Below, piece after piece: positions 29,363 through 37,410 of a stretch of 64,000 nt of DNA (within the stretch, counting starts at the first letter, position 1; each line of letters begins with the position of its first letter). The DNA lies in assembly GCF_965279545.1 (NCBI RefSeq), contig NZ_OZ257250.1:1178001-1242000 (forward strand). The letters run 5' to 3'. The translations under genes were made by a program, and so were the position numbers. The DNA comes from Methylibium sp965279545 (GTDB lineage: Bacteria > Pseudomonadota > Gammaproteobacteria > Burkholderiales > Burkholderiaceae_C). The notes below the pieces were generated by a model, which was not told where the DNA came from, did not search any database, and worked only from the letters and a program-made list of their open reading frames with translations.

Positions 29363-29857
29363 TCAGCGGCACTCGCTCGCCATGGTCTGGCGGGTCTGCT
29401 CGACTTCGTGGGCGCGCGCCGCATCGTCGAGGATCTCGCGCTCGCCCTTGTCGTTGGTGCGGGCGATGCGCTGGCCACTGTCGAGCGAGCGCATGTAGGC
29501 TCTGGCCCGGTCACAGTTTTGCGCCTTCTGCTGTGCCACGCGGGCCTCGTCGGCGTGGCGTTTGGCGGCGTCCTCCTGCTCGGCCTGCTTGCGCTTGGCT
29601 TCGAGCGTCGGGTCGGTGGCGCTGGCCGCGGCGGCCGGCGCGGAGGCCGCACTGGCGGCCTGGGTGACCATCGGGGCGGCGACGTAGGGCCGCTGCAGGA
29701 TGTCCTTCGCGGGTGTGCCGGCAGGTGGCGGCAGGTCGCTGTACTGGATCTGGCCGCGCGTGTCGCGCCACTTCCACTGCGCCTGGGCCGGCAGGCAGAC
29801 AACGAGCGCGCAGGCGCTGAGCAAGGCACCGAGCCAGCGTGAGGAGTTTGCGGTCAT
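29363..29857 (-). CDS. DUF4124 secreted protein
   Basis: A 164-residue protein with a signal peptide (to about residue 26, ending AQAQ), a DUF4124 segment (WKWRDTRGQIQYSDLPPP) and an Ala-rich linker leading to a charged helical region. Function unknown; the family is common and often single-copy beside guaB in Burkholderiales. It is divergent from guaB. Confidence 0.88.
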   Translation of the reverse strand: MTANSSRWLGALLSACALVVCLPAQAQWKWRDTRGQIQYSDLPPPAGTPAKDILQRPYVAAPMVTQAASAASAPAAAASATDPTLEAKRKQAEQEDAAKRHADEARVAQQKAQNCDRARAYMRSLDSGQRIARTNDKGEREILDDAARAHEVEQTRQTMASECR

Positions 29858-29971
29858 GCCGCAAGTTTAGCGGCCGCCTCGTGGTTGGCCGCCGCGGCGG
29901 TGCGCTGCGGGCAAGGCAGCCGCGGCAAGCGTGCATTCCGCACGCCGGCGCGCCGCAGACGCCTGCCTCCG

Positions 29972-29977
29972 TATAAT
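29972..29977 (+). promoter_or_regulatory. -10 box TATAAT upstream of guaB
   Basis: A perfect TATAAT lies 27 bases before the guaB ATG. No good -35 was seen at 17 bases. The short leader includes TGGAG as the ribosome binding site. Confidence 0.6.
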
Positions 29978-30003
29978 TTGCTTTTGCGACTGGAGCTTTT
30001 CCC

Positions 30004-31473
30004 ATGCGCCTTCTCGGCAAAGCACTCACCTTCGACGATGTGTTGCTGGTGCCCGCCTTCTCCCAGGTCCTGCCACGCGATACCAGCCTGGCGACGCGCC
30101 TGTCTCGCAACATCACGCTGAACCTGCCGCTGGCGTCCGCCGCGATGGACACCGTGACCGAGGCCCGCCTCGCGATCGCGCTGGCGCAGGAGGGCGGTAT
30201 CGGCATCGTCCACAAGAACCTCAGCCCCAAGCAGCAGGCCGCCGAAGTCTCGCGCGTCAAGCGCTACGAGTCGGGCCTGTTGCGCGACCCGATCACCATC
30301 TCGTCCGGCGTGCGGGTGCGTGACGTGATCGAGCTGTCCCGCCAGCACGGCATTTCGGGCTTCCCGGTGGTCGATGACGGCAAGGTGGTCGGCATCGTCA
30401 CCGGCCGGGACCTGCGCTTCGAGACCCGGCTCGATGCGCCGGTGCGCGAGATCATGACGCCGCGCGAGCGGCTCATCTCGGTGAAGGAGGGCGCGACGCT
30501 CGAGGAAGCCAAGGCGCTGATGCACCGCCACAAGCTCGAGCGCGTGGCGGTGGTGAATGCCGCCAACGAACTGCGCGGTCTGTTCACCGTCAAGGACATC
30601 ACCAAGCAGACCAACTTCCCGAACGCCGCGCGCGACGCCCAGGGCAAGCTGCGCGTCGGTGCCGCGGTCGGCGTCGGCGAGGGCACCGAGGAGCGTGTCG
30701 AGGCGCTGGTGAAGGCCGGTGTCGACGTGATCGTCGTCGACACCGCCCACGGCCACAGCAAGGGCGTGATCGAGCGGGTGCGCTGGGTCAAGAGCCACTA
30801 TCCGCAGGTCGACGTGATCGGCGGCAACATCGCCACTGGCGGCGCGGCGCTGGCGCTGGTCGAGGCCGGCGCCGATGGCGTGAAGGTCGGCATCGGGCCG
30901 GGGTCGATCTGCACCACCCGCATCGTCGCCGGCGTCGGCGTGCCGCAGATCACCGCGATCGACAATGTCGCCACCGCGCTGAAGGGCAGCGGCGTGCCGC
31001 TGATCGCCGACGGCGGCGTCCGCTACTCCGGCGACATCGCCAAGGCCCTGGCCGCCGGGGCCAGCACCGTGATGATGGGCGGCATGTTCGCCGGCACCGA
31101 AGAGTCGCCGGGCGAGATCGTGCTGTACCAGGGGCGCAGCTACAAGAGCTACCGCGGCATGGGCTCGATCGGCGCCATGCAGGAAGGCAGTGCCGACCGC
31201 TACTTCCAGGACAACACCGGCGCCAACCCGAACGCCGACAAGCTGGTGCCCGAAGGCATCGAGGGCCGCGTGCCTTACAAGGGCTCGGTGATCGCGATCC
31301 TGTTCCAGATGGCCGGCGGCCTGCGCGCCTCGATGGGCTACTGCGGTTGCGCCACGGTGGACGAGATGCACGAGCGCGCCGAGTTCGTCGAGATCACCTC
31401 GGCCGGCATCCGCGAAAGTCACGTGCACGACGTGCAGATCACCAAGGAAGCGCCGAATTACCGCGCCGACTGA
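30004..31473 (+). CDS. guaB: inosine-5'-monophosphate dehydrogenase
   Basis: A 489-residue IMPDH oxidising IMP to XMP. It has a TIM barrel with catalytic Cys303 in GSICTTR, the FDDVLLVPA start and two CBS domains at about residues 92-205. It is followed by an MFS gene and guaA, so the two GMP-branch steps stay close together. Confidence 0.98.
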   Translation: MRLLGKALTFDDVLLVPAFSQVLPRDTSLATRLSRNITLNLPLASAAMDTVTEARLAIALAQEGGIGIVHKNLSPKQQAAEVSRVKRYESGLLRDPITISSGVRVRDVIELSRQHGISGFPVVDDGKVVGIVTGRDLRFETRLDAPVREIMTPRERLISVKEGATLEEAKALMHRHKLERVAVVNAANELRGLFTVKDITKQTNFPNAARDAQGKLRVGAAVGVGEGTEERVEALVKAGVDVIVVDTAHGHSKGVIERVRWVKSHYPQVDVIGGNIATGGAALALVEAGADGVKVGIGPGSICTTRIVAGVGVPQITAIDNVATALKGSGVPLIADGGVRYSGDIAKALAAGASTVMMGGMFAGTEESPGEIVLYQGRSYKSYRGMGSIGAMQEGSADRYFQDNTGANPNADKLVPEGIEGRVPYKGSVIAILFQMAGGLRASMGYCGCATVDEMHERAEFVEITSAGIRESHVHDVQITKEAPNYRAD

Positions 31474-31548
31474 ACCGCCATCGCGGCTCGCCTCTGGCGC
31501 GCCGTGCCGTGGCGCCCGCCCTGGCGGCGGGCCGGAAAGACCGAGCCG

Positions 31549-32805
31549 ATGACCTCCCCGCCGCGGGCCCGTGTAGCGGCCATGCCCTTCATCCTGATCA
31601 CGGTGCTGATCGACATGGTGTCGATCGGCCTGATCATCCCGGTGCTGCCCTTGCTCGTCGGCAGTTTCACCGGCTCGCAGGTCGACACGGCGTTCTGGTT
31701 CGGCGTGGTCACCTTTGCCTTCGCGTTCGCGAACTTCTTCGGCTCGCCGATCCTCGGTGCGCTGTCCGACCGCTATGGCCGCCGTCCGGTGTTGCTGATC
31801 GGCTTCTGCGGCCTGGCGCTCAACTTCTTCTTCACGGCGCTGTCGACGGCGCTGTGGATGCTGATCGCGGTGCGCCTGGTCGGCGGGGCGATGCAGGCCA
31901 ATGCCGCGGTGGCCAACGCCTACGTGGCCGACATCACGCCACCCGAGCAGCGTGCACGGCGCTTCGGCCTGCTGGGCGCGATGTTCGGCCTCGGCTTCAT
32001 CCTCGGGCCGGTGATCGGCGGCCTGCTCGGGGCCATCGACCTGCGCCTGCCGTTCTACGTGGCAGGCAGCCTGGCGCTGCTGAACTGCCTGTACGGCTGG
32101 TTCGTGTTGCCCGAGTCGCTGCCCGCCGAGCGCCGCCGGGAGATCGACTGGCGGCGCGCCAATCCCTTCAGCGCCCTGAAGGGGCTGGCCGAGCTGAAAG
32201 GCGTCGGTTCGCTGGTGGCGGTGCTGGCCTTGTCGGGCCTGGTGCAGTTCATGCTGCACATCACCTGGGTGCTCTACACGACCTTCAAGTTCGGCTGGGG
32301 GCCGCTGCAGAACGGCTGGTCGCTGTTCGCCGTGGGGATGATGTCGGCGCTGGTGCAGGGCATGCTGCTCGGCCGGCTGCTCAAGCGCTTCAGCGCCCAG
32401 CGGCTCGCGGTGACCGGGCTGGTGTCGTCGAGCCTCGCCTACCTGTGTTGGGGCCTGGCGACCGAGGGCTGGATGATGTATGCCGTGATCGGCTGCAATG
32501 TGCTCGGCTTCGGTGTCACGGCCTGTCTTCAGAGCATCGTCTCGAATGCCGCCGATCCGCGCACCCAAGGCCAGACGATGGGGGCCGTGTCCTCGCTCAA
32601 CAGCCTGATGGCCGTGGTCGCGCCGCTGATCGGCGCACCACTGCTCGGCATGGTGTCGCATTTGCCGCAGGGCGACTGGCGCATCGGCACGCCCTACTAC
32701 TTCTGCGCCGCGCTGCAGGCGACGGCCATGCTGCTGGCGCTGCGGCATTTCCGCGCGCAGCGCAGCCGGCGCGCCGCGGCCATCGCGACCGAGTCTCCTG
32801 TCTGA
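31549..32805 (+). CDS. TetA-type MFS efflux transporter
   Basis: A 418-residue 12-TM major facilitator. The motif A region GALSDRYGRRPVLL lies after TM2, typical of the DHA1 tetracycline/multidrug group. It sits between guaB and guaA, 75 bases after guaB and 20 before guaA, probably co-transcribed. The substrate is unknown; the ATG at 31549 was chosen over an earlier GTG. Confidence 0.85.
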   Translation: MTSPPRARVAAMPFILITVLIDMVSIGLIIPVLPLLVGSFTGSQVDTAFWFGVVTFAFAFANFFGSPILGALSDRYGRRPVLLIGFCGLALNFFFTALSTALWMLIAVRLVGGAMQANAAVANAYVADITPPEQRARRFGLLGAMFGLGFILGPVIGGLLGAIDLRLPFYVAGSLALLNCLYGWFVLPESLPAERRREIDWRRANPFSALKGLAELKGVGSLVAVLALSGLVQFMLHITWVLYTTFKFGWGPLQNGWSLFAVGMMSALVQGMLLGRLLKRFSAQRLAVTGLVSSSLAYLCWGLATEGWMMYAVIGCNVLGFGVTACLQSIVSNAADPRTQGQTMGAVSSLNSLMAVVAPLIGAPLLGMVSHLPQGDWRIGTPYYFCAALQATAMLLALRHFRAQRSRRAAAIATESPV

Positions 32806-32825
32806 ACCGTTTCGAGCCTTTCACC

Positions 32826-34406
32826 ATGCACGACAAGATCCTCATCCTCGACTTCGGCTCCCAGGTCACGCAGCTGATCGCGCGGCGCGTGCGCGAGGCG
32901 CAGGTGTACTGCGAGATCCATCCGAACGACGTGTCGGACGCGTTCATCCGCGAGTTCGCACCCAGGGGCATCATCCTGTCGGGCAGCCACGCCAGCACCT
33001 ACGAGGCACACGACCTGCGCGCGCCGCAGGCGGTGTGGGAGCTGGGCGTGCCGGTGCTGGGCATCTGCTACGGCATGTTCACGATGGTGGTGCAGCAGGG
33101 CGGCGAGGTCGAAGCCAGTGCGCACCGCGAGTTCGGCTACGCCGAGGTGCGGGCCCACGGCCACACGAAGCTGCTCGACGGCATCGAGGACTTCAGCACC
33201 GCCGAAGGCCACGGCATGCTCAAGGTGTGGATGAGCCACGGCGACAAGGTCACCAAGCTGCCGCCCGGCTTCAAGCTGATGGCCAGCACGCCGAGCTGCC
33301 CGATCGCCGGCATCGCCGACGAGTCGCGCGGCTACTACGCGCTGCAGTTCCACCCCGAGGTCACGCACACGGTGCAGGGCCGCGCGCTGCTGGAGCGCTT
33401 CGTGCTCGAGATCGCGAAGGCCAAGCCCGACTGGGTGATGAGGGACTACATCGCCGAGGCGGTGGCGCGGATCCGCGAGCAGGTGGGCGACGAGGAGGTG
33501 ATCCTGGGGTTGTCCGGCGGCGTCGACTCCAGCGTCGCAGCGGCGCTGATCCACTGCGCGATCGGCGACCAGCTCACCTGCGTGTTCGTCGACCACGGCC
33601 TGCTGCGCCTGAACGAGGGCGCGATGGTGATGGAGATGTTCGCCGGCCGGCTGCATGCCAAGGTCGTGCACGTCGACGCGGCAGAGCAGTTCCTCGGCCA
33701 CCTGGCCGGCGTCAGCGACCCCGAGGCCAAGCGCAAGATCATCGGCCGCGAGTTCGTCGAGGTCTTCCAGGCCGAGGCGAAGAAGCTCGAGTCCGCCAAG
33801 TGGCTGGCGCAGGGCACGATCTACCCCGACGTGATCGAGTCGGGCGGTGCGAGCAAGAAGGCCACCACCATCAAGAGCCACCACAACGTCGGTGGCCTGC
33901 CCGAGACGCTGGGCCTGAAGCTGCTCGAGCCGCTGCGCGAGCTGTTCAAGGACGAGGTGCGCGAGCTCGGCGTCGCACTCGGCCTGCCGCCGGACATGGT
34001 CTACCGCCACCCGTTCCCGGGCCCCGGCCTGGGCGTGCGCATCCTCGGCGAGGTCAGGAAGGACTACGCCGACCTGCTGCGCCGCGCGGACGCGATCTTC
34101 ATCGAGGAACTGCGCAACACCGTCGACCCGGCGACCGGCAAGACCTGGTACGCGCTCACCAGCCAGGCCTTCGTGGTCTTCCTGCCGGTCAAGAGCGTGG
34201 GCGTGATGGGTGACGGCCGCACCTACGACTACGTGGTGGCGCTGCGCGCGGTGCAGACCAGCGACTTCATGACCGCCGACTGGGCCGAACTGCCGTATGC
34301 GCTGCTCAAGCGCACGTCGGGCCGCATCATCAACGAGGTGCGCGGCATCAACCGCGTGACCTACGACGTTTCGTCGAAACCGCCTGCAACGATCGAGTGG
34401 GAATGA
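32826..34406 (+). CDS. guaA: GMP synthase (glutamine-hydrolysing)
   Basis: A 526-residue enzyme with an N-terminal glutamine amidotransferase (Cys in GICYGM, HPEV), an ATP pyrophosphatase with PP-loop LSGGVDSS and a C-terminal dimerisation domain ending PATIEWE. Full length. Its last codons are the integration site of the island that follows: the sequence GAGTGGGAATGAGC recurs at 40025. Confidence 0.98.
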   Translation: MHDKILILDFGSQVTQLIARRVREAQVYCEIHPNDVSDAFIREFAPRGIILSGSHASTYEAHDLRAPQAVWELGVPVLGICYGMFTMVVQQGGEVEASAHREFGYAEVRAHGHTKLLDGIEDFSTAEGHGMLKVWMSHGDKVTKLPPGFKLMASTPSCPIAGIADESRGYYALQFHPEVTHTVQGRALLERFVLEIAKAKPDWVMRDYIAEAVARIREQVGDEEVILGLSGGVDSSVAAALIHCAIGDQLTCVFVDHGLLRLNEGAMVMEMFAGRLHAKVVHVDAAEQFLGHLAGVSDPEAKRKIIGREFVEVFQAEAKKLESAKWLAQGTIYPDVIESGGASKKATTIKSHHNVGGLPETLGLKLLEPLRELFKDEVRELGVALGLPPDMVYRHPFPGPGLGVRILGEVRKDYADLLRRADAIFIEELRNTVDPATGKTWYALTSQAFVVFLPVKSVGVMGDGRTYDYVVALRAVQTSDFMTADWAELPYALLKRTSGRIINEVRGINRVTYDVSSKPPATIEWE

Positions 34407-34408
34407 GC
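34395..34408. other. left attachment site of guaA island
   Basis: GAGTGGGAATGAGC at the guaA stop is repeated exactly at 40025-40038 in the same orientation; the preceding bases are also similar (ACGATC versus ACAATT, encoding Thr-Ile in both). A near copy in inverted orientation (GTTCCACTCGATC) lies at 34489-34501. The guaA 3' end is a known integration target for genomic islands. Confidence 0.7.
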
Positions 34409-34642
34409 CAACATCGTCCCACGGTGTTTCCGAGCATCCCAAGACAACCCGATTTCGCTGTAGGGACAAGGATTTAGCGTCCCACGACGTTCCACTCGAT
34501 CCAGAGGCGCCCCAGGCGTCCTGACGGTATCCGGACGCCTAGGCTGGCAGGCCTGCGGCGAGCAAGTGTCTTTCAAGGATGTCGTCGCTGTTCACACACA
34601 ATGCATCTCTTGCCGCAGTGGCAAAGATTCAATCGCCGCAAA

Positions 34643-34675
34643 ACTGGCACCAGACTGGCACCAGACTGGCACCAG
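34643..34675. repeat. three tandem 11-bp repeats ACTGGCACCAG
   Basis: Three perfect head-to-tail copies, followed by a partial inverted match. They lie between the guaA attachment site and the tRNA-Asn fragment and could be recombinase arm sites. Confidence 0.7.
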
Positions 34676-34688
34676 TCAATCCCAAAAA

Positions 34689-34720
34689 GCAAAAAAGTCA
34701 GCAGGCGCAAACCCGCTGAC
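34689..34720 (-). terminator. terminator downstream of tRNA-Asn 3' fragment
   Basis: On the minus strand GTCAGCGGG and CCTGCTGAC pair imperfectly, followed by six T residues. It sits 13 bases after the CCA end of the tRNA fragment, as expected for a former tRNA gene. Confidence 0.65.
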
Positions 34721-34732
34721 TCTTGTCTATCT

Positions 34733-34778
34733 TGGCTCCCCGACCTGGGCTCGAACCAGGGACCTACGGATTGACAGG
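34733..34778 (-). pseudogene. 3' half of tRNA-Asn, copy A
   Basis: On the minus strand the sequence reads from the anticodon stem (CTGTCAATCCG) through the variable loop, T arm (GGTTCGAGCCC) and acceptor end GGGGAGCCA. The 5' half is missing: no TCCCCGA partner lies upstream. The anticodon region has one change (GTCAA for GTTAA). It shares 43 identical bases (34730-34772) with 39662-39704. Confidence 0.75.
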
Positions 34779-34830
34779 CTACCGCTCGATCTGCCCGCCA
34801 ACCCGCATGAATGCTCACTTCGGGGGGTGG

Positions 34831-34908
34831 CGCTTCCAATATTTCTTGTCCGTTTCACTTCAGCAAGGCCTGGGAAGGGATGATCCGAACCGCTGGATAT
34901 TGGAAGCG
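34831..34908. repeat. 12-bp inverted repeat CGCTTCCAATAT
   Basis: CGCTTCCAATAT (34831-34842) and its exact reverse complement (34897-34908). The motif GCTGGATATTGGAA here (34892-34905) recurs at 39560-39573 beside tRNA copy B. Confidence 0.7.
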
Positions 34909-34949
34909 AAAAAGCGTTGGGTTTCATGTTGTCGGCAGCGGCGTGTTGT

Positions 34950-35156
34950 TCACCGTAGGCTGTCGGAATAAACGTCGACAGTTGAACACGTGCCAGCCGG
35001 CGACATCTGCAGTCCACGGTCACCCAGATCCTGCAGCAGGCAATGACTCGGGCGGCCGTAGAGAAACTTATCCAGCAGCACGCTGGTCCACACCGAGATC
35101 CCGAACTTGCCCCGCTCGATGAGTCGTGCCGGTGCCGGCGCCGCCACGCAAAACAC
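34950..35156 (-). pseudogene. IS66-family transposase fragment
   Basis: A short translated stretch (PAPARLIERGKFGISVW, then LLDKFLYGRPSHCLLQDL) matches in pattern the central part of IS66 TnpC. The frame then runs into unrelated sequence, and no terminal repeats are visible. It is a decayed remnant. Confidence 0.6.
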
Positions 35157-35450
35157 TCCACGTGCTGTGTAGAGATCGGGCCCTGAAAGAGGCTGTGGGG
35201 ACCGCGGGCGCGCTACCGGACCGATGCCAAGAAGGCAGAAGACGCTCGGAAGTAGCGCGGCTAGAGGCCGAACTCGCGGCGCAAGTCAGCGCACTTCATG
35301 CTGCAGGTCCGCGTCGAACTTCTAGATGGCCGACTCGAGGAGCACTTCCGGCAGCGCTTCCCGGGATTCAGGTCACCCGAGCTCTCAACGTTCTGAACGG
35401 ACTCCCCCAGTTCATCCACTCCCAGGGTTTGCGCACCTCAACACCTACCG

Positions 35451-36476
35451 TCACGTCTGCGCACGTCCGGACATGAACTGCCGCACCACCGGGGTCAGCA
35501 GGCGCGCTATCGCTTCGTGTCCCTGTACCGAGAAGTGCCCGTAGTCGGTTGACCACAAGGCAGCTCGAGCCGGATCGTCGAGTTTCATCAGGTCCGGGAG
35601 GGGGTCGAATACGCGGCATCCGGTGTCCCGCGCCAGCTCGCGAAAACGGGCCTGATAGCTGCTCGGATCGCTCAAGCCGGTGAACGACGAGTCGTGCGGC
35701 AACGGTACCACCAGGACAGGCACCTTGCTCTCTGCGATCCACGCCGCGAGTATTTTGCGGAGCAGCAACCACCCTGGCTTTTGAGGCGAGTCATAGTCGG
35801 GCAAGGGGTTCCACTTCCGGAAAGGTGACACCAATGCCTTCAGCGCGCTTCGCACCGGACCCGCCGGAACCAGCCGCTTGATCACCGACGCATGCTGCGT
35901 TGACGGGCTTTTGAAGAATGAATTCTCCTCTCCAAACGCGTAGACATGGGGCAGCAGTTCTCTGGGTAGCGTCTCTTCGGTCCACGTCTGCGGGGGCACT
36001 GGCACGTTGTGCAATACCAACTGGTCGTGCTCCAACTCGTAGTACGGCTTGGGGCGCAAGTATTCCTCGCCAGTTACATCGCGCGCTTTGATAATGCGGC
36101 GAGACACGCGCCGAATATTCTCCACGAACAGCCCAATAACGATCAGGTCGTGCTGGACCGATGCATTTTCCTTGAAGGCGAGAAACTGCTGATCGGTGGC
36201 GGTGCCGGAGAGCGCATAGTTGTAGACCTCGAGATTCGGCACCGCGCGCTCCAGCAGATCGCTATAGCGAAACGCGTTGGACGTGCCGTCGCCCGCCGTT
36301 TGTGAATCGCCGAACAGCATCACCCGGAAGACGTCGGGGCGCTTGTCGGGCACGAACTCGCGCTCGGACCTATATCCAGCCGCGTTCGTCCGTACGAGAT
36401 AGCCGCCGTGTGCCCCCTGCACCCGCAACTTCGCATTCGGCATGTAGGTATAGCCGATGCCCGGGTGATATCGCAT
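35451..36476 (-). CDS. SGNH/GDSL-type hydrolase
   Basis: A 341-residue protein with the GDSQT block I (Ser58) and a C-terminal block V of the form DYGHFSVQGH, the usual Ser and Asp/His catalytic parts of SGNH esterases or acyltransferases. The N-terminus (HPGIGYTYMPNAKLR, RTNAAGYRSE) resembles surface-glycan SGNH proteins, but no membrane or signal segment precedes it. No clear ribosome binding site lies before this ATG, and an earlier start was not found. It is the last gene of the island operon. A role in glycan (de)acylation is inferred. Confidence 0.75.
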   Translation of the reverse strand: MRYHPGIGYTYMPNAKLRVQGAHGGYLVRTNAAGYRSEREFVPDKRPDVFRVMLFGDSQTAGDGTSNAFRYSDLLERAVPNLEVYNYALSGTATDQQFLAFKENASVQHDLIVIGLFVENIRRVSRRIIKARDVTGEEYLRPKPYYELEHDQLVLHNVPVPPQTWTEETLPRELLPHVYAFGEENSFFKSPSTQHASVIKRLVPAGPVRSALKALVSPFRKWNPLPDYDSPQKPGWLLLRKILAAWIAESKVPVLVVPLPHDSSFTGLSDPSSYQARFRELARDTGCRVFDPLPDLMKLDDPARAALWSTDYGHFSVQGHEAIARLLTPVVRQFMSGRAQT

Positions 36477-36483
36477 CAGTGAC

Positions 36484-37035
36484 TTAGAGATGGTCTGGCT
36501 CCGTGTGCTTGCCGTACCGCTTCGCCATGCGCTCGCGGCGTTCGACGACTATTTCGTAGTGGCCGGCGGGCCATTCCTTGTAGTAGTCCGTTTTCTGCAG
36601 CGCTTCTGCGCCCTTGAGCACCGGCTCGAGACTGTTGGCCACGACCATGAAATAGGGTAGCCCGCCCGATCCAGGATACTTGCTGATACTGGTCTTCGCG
36701 ACGCCCGTATTCAGAAACACGTTGTCTTTGATGACTTCGCGATTGAGCGCTTCAACGAAATCGTTGATGCCCCACGCCATTTGGACGCGCGGGGGGAACG
36801 CCATCACGCGTGTCGTCAACTTGGGTGAGTCGCGCATGTCGAGTGCACATTCGCGGATAAAGCGCCGCACGTCGCCGCTCTGCCAGACGGCGACGTCCAC
36901 CGTTTGTGTGAGCAGGGCTTTCTGCGCGAATGGACAGGGCGGAAACTTGGCGCCGTAGAACTCGTTCTTGACCGACACGAATTCCCGCATCCACCGCCAC
37001 ATATCGGCTTCGATCTCGTCATAGGGCGCCGCCAT
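36484..37035 (-). CDS. unrecognised 183-residue protein
   Basis: A soluble protein without signal peptide or membrane segment. It starts MAAPYDEIEADMWRWMREF, has a PPCPFAQKA motif near residue 35 and a basic C-terminal third. The W-x(n)-CPFA pattern is faintly like DUF1415, but similarity is too weak to assign. It lies seven bases before the SGNH gene and 15 bases after the 119-residue gene, so all four island genes appear to be one transcript. Base composition is lower in GC than the flanking chromosome. Confidence 0.7.
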   Translation of the reverse strand: MAAPYDEIEADMWRWMREFVSVKNEFYGAKFPPCPFAQKALLTQTVDVAVWQSGDVRRFIRECALDMRDSPKLTTRVMAFPPRVQMAWGINDFVEALNREVIKDNVFLNTGVAKTSISKYPGSGGLPYFMVVANSLEPVLKGAEALQKTDYYKEWPAGHYEIVVERRERMAKRYGKHTEPDHL

Positions 37036-37050
37036 GTTGTGCCCCGGATC

Positions 37051-37410
37051 TCAGAACAGCGTGTAGCAGAAGATGTCGACGCTGCCGTCGTCCTGGACGG
37101 CTTCGCTGCGCAACGCGTTTGCCACTGCCTTGAGACGCGGCGCGGCGACGGCCAGTTCGCGGTCGCCGTGTTCTCGCCACCAGGCCTCGAGAGAATCGAC
37201 CAGCCCTTCGGCGTAGCCATCACCGGGAAACTCGAAGTCCGTCGACGTCAAGCGGGTGACTTCCGAGCGCACGAAGTAGCTCGACACCGTCGCGTCCTTC
37301 CACGGCGGGAAATACGGCGGCGCTCCGCTGGTGCGTCGTGCTTCGGCGAGTGGAACGAGCACGTCGTCGAAAAGGGCGCCCGACAATTTTGCGGATTCAG
37401 TCTGGCTCAT
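37051..37410 (-). CDS. unrecognised 119-residue protein
   Basis: A small soluble protein starting MSQTESAKLSGALF, acidic, ending DDGSVDIFCYTLF. Its ATG overlaps the end of the carbamoyltransferase gene by 14 bases and has GGAAGAA upstream, which supports this start and translational coupling. No family was recognised. Its fixed position between the carbamoyltransferase and the next unknown gene suggests a partner in the same pathway. Confidence 0.7.
   Translation of the reverse strand: MSQTESAKLSGALFDDVLVPLAEARRTSGAPPYFPPWKDATVSSYFVRSEVTRLTSTDFEFPGDGYAEGLVDSLEAWWREHGDRELAVAAPRLKAVANALRSEAVQDDGSVDIFCYTLF

Larger units (their letters stand above)
34407..35450. other. 1.04-kb gene-poor left end of the island
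   Basis: No intact gene. It holds three tandem copies of ACTGGCACCAG, a terminator hairpin, a tRNA-Asn 3' half, a 12-bp inverted repeat and an IS66 transposase remnant. A stretch at about 35180-35340 reads, with breaks, like an alanine- and arginine-rich coiled coil on the plus strand and may be further transposase debris. Confidence 0.6.

Noticed and set aside
29854..32748. 964-codon open frame opposite guaB and the MFS gene
   Set aside because: His/Gln/Arg-rich translation without any domain, antisense to two well-supported genes.
34733..34810. Complete tRNA-Asn gene on the minus strand
   Set aside because: Only the 3' half is tRNA-like. The sequence upstream of the anticodon stem has no acceptor partner or normal D arm.
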